Positions 1-10,769 of a DNA stretch of 64,000 nucleotides are shown piece after piece. Made by a program: the position numbers and the translations under genes. Source of the stretch: Lingula anatina (taxonomy: Eukaryota > Brachiopoda > Lingulata > Lingulida > Lingulidae). The notes beneath the pieces are model-generated. The model saw nothing but the letters and a program-made list of their open reading frames with translations. It was not told the origin of the DNA and did not search any database. Each line of letters begins with the position of its first letter. Within the stretch, counting starts at the first letter, position 1. The DNA is taken from positions 310,001-374,000 of the forward strand of contig NW_019775802.1 in the NCBI RefSeq assembly GCF_001039355.2. Direction: 5' to 3'.

Positions 1-199
1 ATCTATGCTTATAAAAAATCTAAAATAAGTCTATCAATAAAATTATATTAAAACTGATTCTTTGTCTAAATTTTCTGCTCCTTTATGTAAAAATAGTGGG
101 ACCAGTCATTGATCTATTACCATTGTTTACAAAGGTCAGAAAGGTCAAAAACTCATTAAAAATAAAACGAAGATAAATTAGAAATTGGGCTGCCAACAC

Positions 200-3100
200 T
201 TGCATGTCTGAGGGGTCAACAAGTTTCACATGTTCTGTAACCAACAGTGGCTGCTCTTCACGAGTGAGTTCAGGTGGATCAGAAGCGTCATCCGACAACT
301 GGTTTTCCACAAATTTCTGTAAAATAAAAAGGTAGTATGCCTGTCAAAGGGCAGAAGTATCTATATAATAAGAGAGTAGAGGCCCATCTTTGGTCCTGCT
401 AATCTTGGCTGCAGTGAATACCTGTGCTAGGCCATCGTGCACAAATGATCCATTTACTCATGACAGTGTCAAAGAAGTGTCACATCCATTTTACTGCTTT
501 CTGAACCTCTATTTGCAAGTGGACACCATTCGGTGGGAGGTGTTCACTGAAGAGTCGCTGACAGCAAAATTACCAGCGAAGTACCTATTTTTAGTGTGTA
601 AGCATGAAATGTTTATGTACAGCAGATGGCACAGCGGAACATGGTCTAAGAGCACCCTAAGCTTCAGAGATTACTTAAAAAACAAACCTCTACATTACAG
701 CACACCTCTACTGTTTCAAGTTACAGCAGAGCAATGATATAATGTTCAGGTTTATTTCAAGTTCTCTCTTAAGCTCAAGGTGACACCCCAATACTCCGAC
801 AGCATTTTTGTCGAGCACCTGCTCATTTAACTGGGGGCTGGACCAAACTGACACATTGTTGTACGACTGTCTGATGATCTATTACAGACTTTTGGATAGT
901 TTTAAATAGAGCTTTATTTGTAACATAATGCTAGGAATCATTTCAGTAAATTAATCTTAATAACTGTTTGATTGTAAGCACCATTTCAAAATCTGTCAAT
1001 AAATAAATTTAATCTGATACATGTACAACTAACGGGGTTCAAACGATTAAACATGGCATATACATGTGTACACGATGGTTATCAATCATAAAAATCTTCA
1101 TAAGACAGTGAATTCACTTTTTTTTTTTCAAATTGAAAAGTCCCTGGTAACATACACATATGTATGTATATGTATATATACTTACACAGTTGAGACCTTC
1201 CACAAAGACCCAGTTGCGTTCTGGCCACACACTATTTACAATGCCAATTTTTCCAGCATCTTTTCCTTCCAGTACATAAACCTGCCAAGAAAGGGTAGCA
1301 TCTTAATGCACTGCAAAATCACAGGGATTCAAGTATTTGAAAATGAATTAAAGTCAGTCATACATAAGCTAATTACAAGCTGAAATGTCAGACATAAGGT
1401 AATGGGTCTCAGAAAATCACACGTAATTGTCCCTATTGTAAAACCTTTGCAGCACTGCAACACAAAAGTAGGCCAATTGCTCATTTGGACAAAATATTGA
1501 TATTTAATATATTTAAAAAAAAAATATATATATATATATATGACAGTCTATGTAAAAATATATATGATGTAACAGGGCAAGAACTAAGTCATATTCATAT
1601 TGTAGTAAAACGATGTCAACAATGTGAGGAAAAGGTGTCAACCTGCAGCTATCTTGAACTCAGATGCAAAAGAGTGATAAATACAGATGTCACAGGGATG
1701 ACTATATTTTTGCTCAGGGAATTCTCAATATTTCAATAACAATAAACAGAAAATACCATAACTATAGCTATACTGTGTACCTGTGCTTGAATGCCTACTT
1801 ATTTGCAAATTAAGGATTGATATATACTTCATAGCTCTATGTATTTTCCAACAAGATCGATGTCAGACTATAAATAATGTGTTTAACTGTATGTGAAACT
1901 AATACAGCACTATTAAATCTAAATTTATGAGTGCCTGTACATCCTCCACTACAGCATTTTAGTCTGTTACAATTATCATTTATTTTATTATCCGGGGAGG
2001 TAAAATACACTTTATTTTGAATATAGCAATCAATATTTTTTACATATGATCACCCTGAACCATAAAAAAAAACAGCTTACAAAGATTTATAAAATTTTCA
2101 TCAACTGCACATTACACAGGTCAACCTAATACAGGTGTAAGAATTCACATGCAGGTAAGTAGGTCAAGGGAAAGGACCACTGTATTTCACACATGACCTA
2201 CATATGAACCAGCTCAGCATGTTTACCCAGCACACAATACACTAGTGCATAGCAATGCTTTTTCACTTTACTTCGGCCTGAGTGCAGCAATCAATACACA
2301 GACTATGCGTATAACCGTAAAGCTGCACACTTTCCTCCAGACGTTTCTTCCAATATCAGTCAAATTCCAGAGAATGATTCAAATAAGCCTCCAGGATGTG
2401 TCTGACCAGGTATTGTACTATGCAAAATGACTATACATGTGCAATGCCGATGTTAAGCCTACTCACTAAATCTTTGAACTGTTTAGATTTCATAACTTGT
2501 GAAAAATATCTGCATGGACAACATGTAGCAAATTTAGTGTCCTGGATTCATTATTTTTTAGATTTACACAAAGAGATTATAAAATTCAATACACTTGTAA
2601 TAGTGCCTAATACTTCCATGGCCTACATATAGCCTGCCTGAACCTGAATAGTGTTATACATGTATGTGAAGGTTTTGTATGTACTGTTTATGCATTTTGT
2701 TACTGAAAATATATAAACACCAGTGAACTAATATATCCAAACACTCACTCCGTTCATAAATCTTCAACCTACATACAGTTCTTACTGACACCTGACATGA
2801 TTTAAAATCTTACCCGTTGTTCATGTTACTTTGTAGATATCTATAAATATACCAAAAATTAACTGCTCTGCCAAATGAGTTAATTAATGCTAGTTAGTCG
2901 TTCTCTTTACTGTTTACTTCTTCCTTGGCACACACACATAAAGGGTACTATTTTCACATTTTGGTAACACCATTTGCCTAGTAGGTGTCTGCCTACCTGG
3001 CTATGTAGAAACCCGATCCATATTTCCCCATGCTCAACACTGCTTAGGTTTCTGAGAAACCAAATGTGGAGATGCACGTCTTCTTCTGACTGACCTTTAG

Positions 3101-5735
3101 CCTACTGATTCAGTTTTTTTGCCTACTCAGATCTGCTCTACAGACACCTAGCATATTCTAACCTCATCCAGCTGACAATTTCGTCTGACCTACTGAGGTA
3201 TTTATTTAGGCAAGTTATCATCCAGATATTGTCGAAGGTTAAATCTTTATCACACTTTAATATTATTTTACGTTTATCTTCTGTGTATAAGATCAATTCA
3301 TCTATTTCCCAGGTAAAAGCTAGCAAGCGTCGGAAAGTGCAGATTGATCCTAAGATGGCCGCTGACGTCCCAGAGGGAGTGTTGCTTGGGCTTGGAAACC
3401 CCCTCCTGGATATGACTGTCACGGCAGACGTGGAGTTCTTGAAAAAGTACGACCTGGAGGCCAACAATGCCATAATTGCTGAGGAAAAGCATGAAGGCAT
3501 GTTTAGAGAACTGACAGAAAAATACAAACCCACTTATATGCCAGGAGGTGCCACCCAGAACTCTATTCGTGTGGCCCAGTGGTTACTAGGGAAGTCCAAT
3601 GCAACTACTTTTATGGGGTGCGTGGGACAGGACGACTTAGCTGAAATCTTAAGAAACAAAGCTGCAGAAGTTGGTGTTAATGTTCACTACCAGGTCAATA
3701 AAGATTATCCTACAGGGGTGTGTGCTTCTATTATTACTGGTGAGAATAGATCTCTAGTGTCCAGTCTTGGGGCAGCAAACTACCTTAACGTGGACTTCCT
3801 GGATGACCCAGAGACATGGGCCCTGGTGGAGAAGGCTCAGTTCTACTACATTGGGGGGTTTGTGTTTCCTGTTTGCACTGAAGCTATAATGAAAATTGCC
3901 AAACATGCTGCTGAGAAGAAAAAGACTCTTGTTATGAATCTTTCAGCTGGATTTCTGTGTAGATATTTTGCTGATCCAGATATTGATATAATGCCTTACA
4001 TCGATATATTAATTGGGAATGAGAATGAGGCTGAGCGTTTCACAAGCCGCGCAGGAATAGAGACTGATGACCTAAAAGAGATGGCCTCAAAGACAGTAGA
4101 TCTGCCAAAGAAGAACAAAGACCGTAAGCGAATTGTCCTGTTTACACAAGGTAGAGACCCTATGGTGGCTGCAGCTGGAGGGGAAGTCAAGGAATACCCT
4201 GTAACTCCTGTGGATCCCTCTATAATCAAAGACACCAATGGCTGTGGAGATGCATTCATGGGTGGTTTTCTGTCTCAAGTGGTGCAGGGCAGGCCTATAG
4301 AGGACTGTATTCGCTGTGGCCAGTATGCTGCTAAGACTGTCATACAACACTGGGGATGCAACTATCCAGACACACCAGACTTCAAATAACATGTACACAT
4401 ATGTATACAGGGGCATGCATGCACAGTAAAATGCAACTCCTCAAGATTTGGATTAATTTAAAAGGCAATCTAAATAAAGAAAAACAAGATGGGGATTTTT
4501 CAATGTATGTTGGGTATTACGGATTGTATTTCTCCTTTTAAAAATGATAATTGTAACAAGCAGCCCTGGCTGGTCTGTCCATTTAAAATTATTTGCATTG
4601 TTCAACCAAAATACACCAATTTTCCTTAAAATCATTTGATTACACCATAATCATTTTATAAAATGCATGCTTACTGTATAGCTAGAATTCTTGAATCATT
4701 CATCATTAATTAATATATTCCAGTGGAATAGTCTGTGCTCCCGTTTAAATTAAGTGAAGTTTTTATTCCTGTAACTAGCATATTTTGTTTACTAGTAAAT
4801 GTTAATGAATGAGAAATAGTATTCAGATGTTGTTTTTCATTTTACTTTATTATTATTGTGTAAAAAAAAAACAAGAATGCACAGTCCCTATATCAAGTTT
4901 GAACAAGTAACATTCTTATATAGTTTAAAGTGAAATATAATCTTGTAGAGTAGAGAATATAATGAAGAATTTATACCATATAACAAGCTGTACTTAAAAT
5001 TTGAGAAATACAAGCCAACTACAGCTGACACATGTACAGGCAACCTATATCAGTTCTAAGCAGAGCTACTGTCACACTGCACGATGATACTTCAGTATTA
5101 TAAGTAATGTAAAACACATACACGCACACATAAACATGCACGCACACACAACAAGACCTGTGGGTCAAAAATGTTCAATAAACCCAAAAGTATTGAAGCT
5201 GCAGAAGCTTTCTTAGGAATAAGTTGAATTTTGAAGGAGTTTAACATACTCGGAAGTGATTTATTATTATATTTCACAACAAAGAACTTTAAAGTTTTTA
5301 AAAGAGAAATTTAAAAAATATTAATAGTCATACAAAAGCATGAAAAATGTCAGACTCCAAGACAAAGGTATTGTTAAAGTAATCTGATACTGAGTCATTT
5401 AATTAAAATGTGAATTACTGGACAAATTTTACCCAATCTTATCCTGATTCCACCTCATTATATGAGTTTACCTGGTCCCCTTTAAATATTGGCCATTTTT
5501 CTAATGGTTCCACAAAGTTTTTTCTTCTCATCACAACTTCACCCTCTTGTGGTGGTACGTCTAACTGCTGTAAGCGGCTATTTGTGGTCCACGGCCTGTC
5601 TTTACCAAGATGCCATCTTTTCAAAACGACTGGTTCTTGGCCTTTTAGCTGCCCTTTCCATCTCCATGTTAGAATAAAGTGACGGTCCACATAGCGTTTC
5701 CAATAACTACACATCAACTGCTGCGTAAGCTTCAT
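200..5735 (-). CDS. MRPL24: Mitochondrial ribosomal protein L24 (uL24m), partial: first three coding exons
   Basis: Protein of the large mitochondrial ribosomal subunit, acting in the mitochondrial matrix. Exons read on the minus strand: 5735-5472 (88 codons, starts MKLTQQL), 1281-1186 (32 codons) and 316-200 (39 codons). All junctions are phase 0 with GT-AG ends; the last donor (CAA|GTGTTG) is weak. Exon 2 carries the KOW motif (VYVLEGKDAGKIG) followed by ERNWVFVEGLN, and exon 3 carries VKLVDPSDM. Both match the family's conserved order VEILEGKDAGK / RNWVVVGGLN / VKLVDP. The basic N-terminus (YWKRY, HFILTWRWK) fits a mitochondrial presequence. The start is taken at the ATG directly after a CAG acceptor-like site, so a non-coding 5' exon is likely. 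The C-terminal part (EWRFTEAGE region) is missing and must lie left of base 1. The intron from 5471 to 1282 holds the adenosine kinase gene on the other strand. Exon 1 is duplicated at 7809-8072. Confidence 0.88.
3355..4389 (+). CDS. ADK: Adenosine kinase, intronless (probable retrogene) nested in MRPL24 intron
   Basis: Phosphorylates adenosine to AMP with ATP (purine salvage; cytosol or nucleus). The 344-aa product is full length compared with the 345-aa human short form. Visible features: N-terminal GLGNPLLDMTVTADVEF, PfkB signature 1 region (PGGATQNSIRVAQWLL, residues near 62-78), FTQGRDPM, and signature 2 DTNGCGDAF near residues 293-301 with the catalytic Asp at about 299; the family usually has DTNGAGDAF. 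It ends GCNYPDTPDF, as vertebrate ADK ends GCTFPEKPDF. The start at 3355 has a strong context (AAGATGG). The frame stays open upstream to 3229 and includes a basic ASKRRKV stretch after a possible acceptor (TTTCCCAG at 3312), so a longer form with an upstream exon is possible, like the long nuclear ADK isoform. Animal ADK genes normally have many introns; this one has none in the coding region, which implies retroposition. No frameshift or stop is seen. Confidence 0.93.
   Translation: MAADVPEGVLLGLGNPLLDMTVTADVEFLKKYDLEANNAIIAEEKHEGMFRELTEKYKPTYMPGGATQNSIRVAQWLLGKSNATTFMGCVGQDDLAEILRNKAAEVGVNVHYQVNKDYPTGVCASIITGENRSLVSSLGAANYLNVDFLDDPETWALVEKAQFYYIGGFVFPVCTEAIMKIAKHAAEKKKTLVMNLSAGFLCRYFADPDIDIMPYIDILIGNENEAERFTSRAGIETDDLKEMASKTVDLPKKNKDRKRIVLFTQGRDPMVAAAGGEVKEYPVTPVDPSIIKDTNGCGDAFMGGFLSQVVQGRPIEDCIRCGQYAAKTVIQHWGCNYPDTPDFK
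4473..4478 (+). terminator. Candidate poly(A) signal of ADK
   Basis: AATAAA 84 bases after the ADK stop codon, the first such hexamer downstream on this strand. No long genomic poly(A) tract or obvious target-site duplication was found next to it, so it does not by itself prove retroposition. Confidence 0.5.
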
Positions 5736-6599
5736 CTGATAATGCAAGAAAAGGGGGAATTTTTTTTATCTTTTGTCATAAGTATTTTAATTCTAAATAG
5801 GCAGCAAACGTGTCAAATGGACAGACATGTAAATGGCAAAACTGATAGAAGAAGTAACACTGATAAAGTCCAAAATTTGTGAACAACCAACATAACAATG
5901 AAAAAGAACATTTTTTTTTTTTTTTTTTTTGAAAATTTAAATGTAATTTGTCTGTTTGCTAAAATTTGTCTGGACATAAACACGCTTTTTTAAACCAAAT
6001 ATTTCCCTTGTCTCTTAATCTTTAGTAATACATATTATTTTTTTCTTTAAAAAGCTACCTTGAAGAGAAAAATCCACAAACTTTTCTGGAGAAAAAGGTC
6101 TTATGCACCAATAAAAAGAAAAAAGGTCAAACTGCCAAATGATTTCTTAGGCAAAAAATTAGGTCACTTTAAGGGGGGAGCTTATAATCTGGTCTTTTTT
6201 GCAGAGTTTTCCCATTTTACCTGCTACTTTTTTATCCATAATCATGAACTACATTTGAATGTCATTATGTACCAAACTAAACAAGAAAATCAAAAAATTT
6301 ATATATCAGAAATTGATTGAAAGTAAATACTAAAGGCCGTTATATGCACTGTTTCCAATGTACTGGTGTTACCAGAGCAGCTGCTTTTTGCTAGAGGATT
6401 ATGTAAATTAAACTTCAGACAGAGCCTACTATTAAGAAATTTAAAGCAGACCTGCAGGTAAGATTCAAATCAAAAGGGGAACCCACAGTGTAGGAAATTT
6501 TAGAAAAAACTGAGGCAATTTGAGGCATCTTATAAGTTATTGGAATGTACGTACATGCTTATGTGGGGCTCAGTGTGTCTTTTGTCTGTAAACTATAAC

Positions 6600-7150
6600 A
6601 GAATTGGTACGTGTATTGATACTAACCTCTACCAGGGCCACTGATTGATTTTTACTAGGTATTCAGGCTAATTTTCGGCATTTTCTCTACCTTGATCTGG
6701 TCCCGAAATATAAGTGATAATTACTACAGGGTTCAGGGGTGGAATTAGGCCGTCTTCTGGGTCTTCTGGAAGACGGTCAGATTTTCAAGTTTACATTGTC
6801 AGCCATCTTATGTTTTCTGTAGGAAGATGGTCAAAAATGGAAGATGGATCAACAAAGATAATTTGGAAGACTGTCAGAAAATATCTCTGGATCCGCCCCT
6901 GGGGTTGGTCAATTGCATACATCTTCTGAGGCATAGCAGTTGATACGTCCCTGCTCAGTCCTAACCTTTAACAGTGCAACAGACGGATTTTCACTAGATG
7001 TTCACATACACGTCTGACTAATTCATGACACAGTTCTCTACTGTGACCATGTAACAAATTCCAAGTGATAATTACAGGGTTGGTCACTGTTTGGCTTTGC
7101 ACTGATTCTCAGGCACAGCAGTTGACTTGTCCCTGTCAAGTCCTACCCGC
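6600..7150. repeat. Two diverged tandem units, also present at 8934-9483 and, partly, 9590-9770
   Basis: Units share the order CTGATTG...TTTTACTAGGTATTCA, AAGTGATAATTAC, ACAGGGTTGGTCA, then CAGCAGTTGA and GTCAAGTCCTACC-like ends. Unit 1 (about 6637-6963) is interrupted by the CAGGGGCGGA element; unit 2 is about 6967-7146. A third, more degraded unit follows the duplication at about 9590-9770 and a trace is seen near 56870-56940. The nature of the unit is unknown. Confidence 0.55.
6734..6901. mobile_element. MITE, CAGGGGCGGA family, copy 1
   Basis: 168-bp element with ends CAGGGGTGGA and TCCGCCCCTG in inverted orientation. It is flanked by GGGTT on both sides (6729-6733 and 6902-6906). Related sequence nearby (7075) reads straight through as ACAGGGTTGGTCA, i.e. 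an empty site, which supports insertion with a 5-bp target duplication. The interior has repeated GAAGACGGTCA motifs. No coding capacity; the open frame across it is fortuitous. Confidence 0.8.
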
Positions 7151-7808
7151 ACGAAAATGCAGTAGTATCGAAATAGCAAAAAAGCATTAACGATTGCAGT
7201 ATGATTGCAGTAGTCTACNTAAGAATGCACAGTCCCTATATCAAGTTTGAACAAGTAACATTCTTATATAGTTTAAAGCGAAATATAATCTTGTAGAGTA
7301 GAGAATATAATGAAGAATTTATACCATATAACAAGTTGTGCTTAAAATTTGAGAAATACAAGCCAACTACAGCTGACACATGTACAGGCAACCTATATCA
7401 GTTCTAAGCAGAGCTACTGTCACACTGCACGATGATACTTCAGTATTATAAGTAATGTAAAAACATGCACACATACACGCACACACAACAAGACCTGTGG
7501 GTCAAAAATGTTCAATAAACCCAAAAGTATTGAAGCTGCAGAAGCTTTCTTAGGAATAAGTTGAATTTTGAAGGAGTTAAACATACTCGGAAGTGATTTA
7601 TTATTATATTTCACAACAAAGAACTATAAAGTTTTTAAAAGAGAAATTTAAAAAATATTAATAGTCATACAAAAGCATGAAAAATGTCAGACTCCAAGAC
7701 AAAGGTATTGTTAAAGTAATCTGATACTGAGTCATTTAATTAAAATGTGAATTACTGGACAAATTTTACCCAATCTTATCCTGATTCCACCTCATTATAT
7801 GAGTTTAC

Positions 7809-8072
7809 CTGGTCCCCTTTAAATATTGGCCATTTTTCTAATGGTTCCACAAAGTTTTTTCTTCTCATCACAACTTCACCCTCTTGTGGTGGTACGTCTA
7901 ACTGCTGAAAGCGGCTATTTGTGGTCCACTGCCTGTCTTTACCAAGATGCCATCTTTTCATAACGACTGGTTCTTGGCCTTTTAGCTGCCCTTTCCATCT
8001 CCATGTTAGAATAAAGTGACGGTCCACATAGCGTTTCCAATAACTACACATCAACTGCTGCGTAAGCTTCAT
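7809..8072 (-). pseudogene. Second copy of MRPL24 first coding exon (within tandem duplication)
   Basis: Same 88-codon exon as 5735-5472, with acceptor-like CAG before ATG and a GTAAAC donor. It differs at only three residues (VM for VL, RQW for RPW, SRF for SRL). Reading frame and splice sites are intact, so nothing marks it as dead. Either it is an allelic copy placed in tandem by the assembler, or a real exon duplication in which only one copy can supply the start of the protein. The single N at 7219 between the copies favours the first reading. Labelled pseudogene only because a transcript can use just one first coding exon; which of the two is genuine cannot be told from this sequence. 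Confidence 0.6.
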
Positions 8073-9066
8073 CTGATAATGCAAGAAAAGGGGGATTTTT
8101 TTTTATCTTTTGTCATAAGTATTTTAATTCTAAATAGGCAGCAAATGTGTCAAATGGACAGACATGTAAATGGCAAAACTGACAGAAGAAGCAACACTGA
8201 TAAAGTCCAAAATTTGTGAACAACCAACATAACAATGAAAAAGAACAACATTTTTTTTTCTTAATTTTAATGTAATTTGTCTGTTTGCCAAAATTTGTGT
8301 GGACATAAACTAGCTTTTTTAAACCAAATATTTCCCTTGTCTCATAATCTTTAGTAATACATATTGTTTTTTTCTTTAAAAAGCTACCTTGAAGAGAAAA
8401 ATCCACAAACTTTTCTGGAGAAAAAGGTCTTATGCACCAATAAAAAGAAAAAAGGTCAAATTGCCAAATGATTTCTTAGGCAAAAAATTAGGTCACTTTA
8501 AGGGGGGAGCTTATAATCTGGTCTTTTTTGCAGAGTTTTCCCATTTTACCTGCTACTTTTTTATCCATAATCATGAACTACATTTGAATGTCATTATGTA
8601 CCAAAATAAACAAGAAAATCAAAAAATTTATATATCAGAAATTGATTGAAAGTAAATACTAAAGGCCGTTATATGCACTGTTTCCAATGTACTGGTGTTA
8701 CCAGAGCAGCTGCTTTTTGCTAGAGGATTATGTAAATTAAACTTCAGACAGAGCCTACTAAATATTAAGAAATTTAAAGCAGACCTGCAGGTAAGATTCA
8801 AATCGAAAGGGGAACCCACAGTGTAGGAAATTTTAGAAAAAACTGAGGCAATTTGAGGCATCTTATAAGTTATTGGAATGTACGTACATGCTTATGTGGG
8901 GCTCAGTGTGTCTTTTGTCTGTAAACTATAACTGAATTGGTACGTGTATTGATACTAACCTCTACCAGGGCCACTGATTGATTTTTACTAGGTATTCAGG
9001 CTAATTTTCGGCATTTTCTCTACCTTGATCTGGTCACGAAATATAAGTGATAATTACTACAGGGTT

Positions 9067-9234
9067 CAGGGGTGGATTTAGGCCATCTTCTGGGTCTTCT
9101 GGAAGACGGTCAGATTTTCAAGTTTACATTGTCAGCCATCTTATGTTTTCTGTAGGAAGACGGTCAAAAATGGAAGATGGATCAACAAAGATAATTTGGA
9201 AGACTGTCAGAAAATATCTCTGGATCCGCCCCTG
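9067..9234. mobile_element. MITE, CAGGGGCGGA family, copy 2 (in duplicated segment)
   Basis: The same insertion as at 6734, carried in the second copy of the tandem duplication, with the same GGGTT flanks. It is not an independent insertion event. Confidence 0.8.
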
Positions 9235-9551
9235 GGGTTGGTCATTTGCATACATCTTCTGAGGCACAGCAGTTGATACTTCCCTGCTCAGTCCTAACCT
9301 TTAACAGTGCAACAGACTGATTTTCCCTAGATGTTCACATACACGTCTGACTAATTCATGACACAGTTCTCTACTGTGACCATGTAACAAATTCCAAGTG
9401 ATAATTACAGGGTTGGTCACTGTTTGGCTTTGCACTGATTCTCAGGCACAGCAGTTGACTTGTCCCTGTCAAGTCCTACCCGCACGAAAATGCAGTAGTA
9501 TCGAAATAGCAAAAAAGAATTAACGATTGCAGTATGATTGCAGTAGTCTAC

Positions 9552-10740
9552 TGCGCTGGAGTATCTACTGCGTTTTCTTGCGGGTATCCTCTATATCAGG
9601 GTCACAGATTGATTATTCAATACGTATTCACAGATATGTATCTGGCTCATTCTTTACATGTTTTTTCTACTAGTTGTGACACTGTGAAGATTCTACTAGT
9701 TGTGACACTGTGAAGAATTCCAAGGGTGTACCTAGGCTGATAATTACTACAGGGTTGGTCATATATGTAGTTAATATAGCTACTTAGATACTGCAACTCA
9801 CAAGTCCCAGCAGAATAACTCCAACTGCAATCAAGACAATTAATTGCTCTAAACCAAAGTTCATAATTTGCTGTGCTCTTAACTGTACCTTTCAAAGTTT
9901 GAAAGGTTAATCAGGGGCGGATTTAGGCCGTCTTCTGGGTCTTACAGAAGACGGTCAGATTTTCACGTTAACATTGACGGGTATCTAATTTTTTTGTTGG
10001 AAGACGGTCAAAAAAGAAGAATGGATCAACAAAGATAATTTGGAAGACTGTCAGAAAATATCTCTGAATCCGCCCCTGTTTATGAAATTTACAACCACAG
10101 AAAATGTGCCCCAGAAAACTTTAGAATACTGCAATAAGCGAGATCATTAATACCATTTATAATACTCATTAAGAGGCTGACTGAATGAAAATTAAGAGTC
10201 TTTGAATGGACTGGGTCAATCCCAACCAAATTAATAATTTTTCCAAAATCTTGGGGGGGGGGGGGGGGAATACTTATTGTGTGACAAATTGAAAGTGTCT
10301 GTGACACTATTTAGGGGCTAAAATCAAGCTGGGCATCTTTTGGTTCATTTTTTAAAATGATGCATTGGAAAGTCACTAAGTGAGCACCTACCAAGTACAT
10401 GTACAGTAGCATGGTAGCATTTTTAACGTCATTACTACACTAATTTGAATAAAGTCAGAGATGCATTATCCTAATCGAATCCGAATGAGAGAGAGGGAGA
10501 GGGTGAGACAGAGAAAGAGATCTAGCCGTCATCTCAGTGAAGGAATCATTTATTTTAATTCAAAATAAGGTCCACAACCCACCAACTTCAAATATCTTAC
10601 CTTTACATGATATGATCAGTTTGCCAGTATCCAACATGTGGGAGCTGCCATCTTGTTTTTTCATGATGCAGTAGCGCTCCTGGCGGCAACTAAACGAATC
10701 AGTCTATGAGTCTGTGAGTTTTCGAGTCTTCCAGAAACCT
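9552..10740. other. Intergenic repeats, no gene recognised
   Basis: Holds the degraded tandem unit, a short direct duplication of CTACTAGTTGTGACACTG near 9668-9712, MITE copy 3, a G-run at 10253-10268 and a purine-rich GAGA stretch near 10487-10519. No open frame with family resemblance. It would contain the promoter of MRPL24 if the duplication is an assembly artefact. Confidence 0.5.
9912..10078. mobile_element. MITE, CAGGGGCGGA family, copy 3 (independent)
   Basis: Begins CAGGGGCGGATTTAG and ends GAATCCGCCCCTG. Its interior is alignable to copies 1 and 2 (TCTTCTGGGTCTT, GAAGACGGTCA, AACAAAGATAATTTGG) but clearly diverged. It lies outside the tandem duplication, so it is a separate insertion and fixes the element's boundaries. 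Flanks TTAAT and TTTAT are only an imperfect target duplication. Confidence 0.8.
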
Positions 10741-10769
10741 AACGACGTTTTTTTTTTTTTTTTTAATGT

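Larger units (their letters stand above)
4873..9551. repeat. ~2.34 kb near-identical tandem duplication joined at a single N
   Basis: Copy 1 is 4873-7218 and copy 2 is 7221-9551. They run parallel for their whole length with scattered single-base changes and small indels (for example the poly-T near 5910 and the (CA)n near 5120). Both begin AAGAATGCACAGTCCC and end TAGTCTAC. An N at 7219 marks the junction. Each copy contains the MRPL24 first coding exon, one copy of the CAGGGGCGGA element and a short tandem repeat. The low divergence plus the N is what two haplotypes placed end to end would look like; a recent true duplication is the alternative. Confidence 0.92.

Noticed and set aside
2149-2154. 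ATGCAG|GTAAGT as a possible first exon (Met-Gln) for ADK joining the acceptor near 3312
   Set aside because: Frame-compatible, but a six-base coding exon chosen from many GTAAGT sites is not supportable without transcripts; the ATG at 3355 has a better context.
6060-8649. Identical-looking 86-aa plus-strand frames at 6060-6320 and 8389-8649
   Set aside because: They match only because they lie in the tandem duplication; composition is poly-A/T-like Lys/Phe-rich, there is no family resemblance, and they overlap the minus-strand MRPL24 region.
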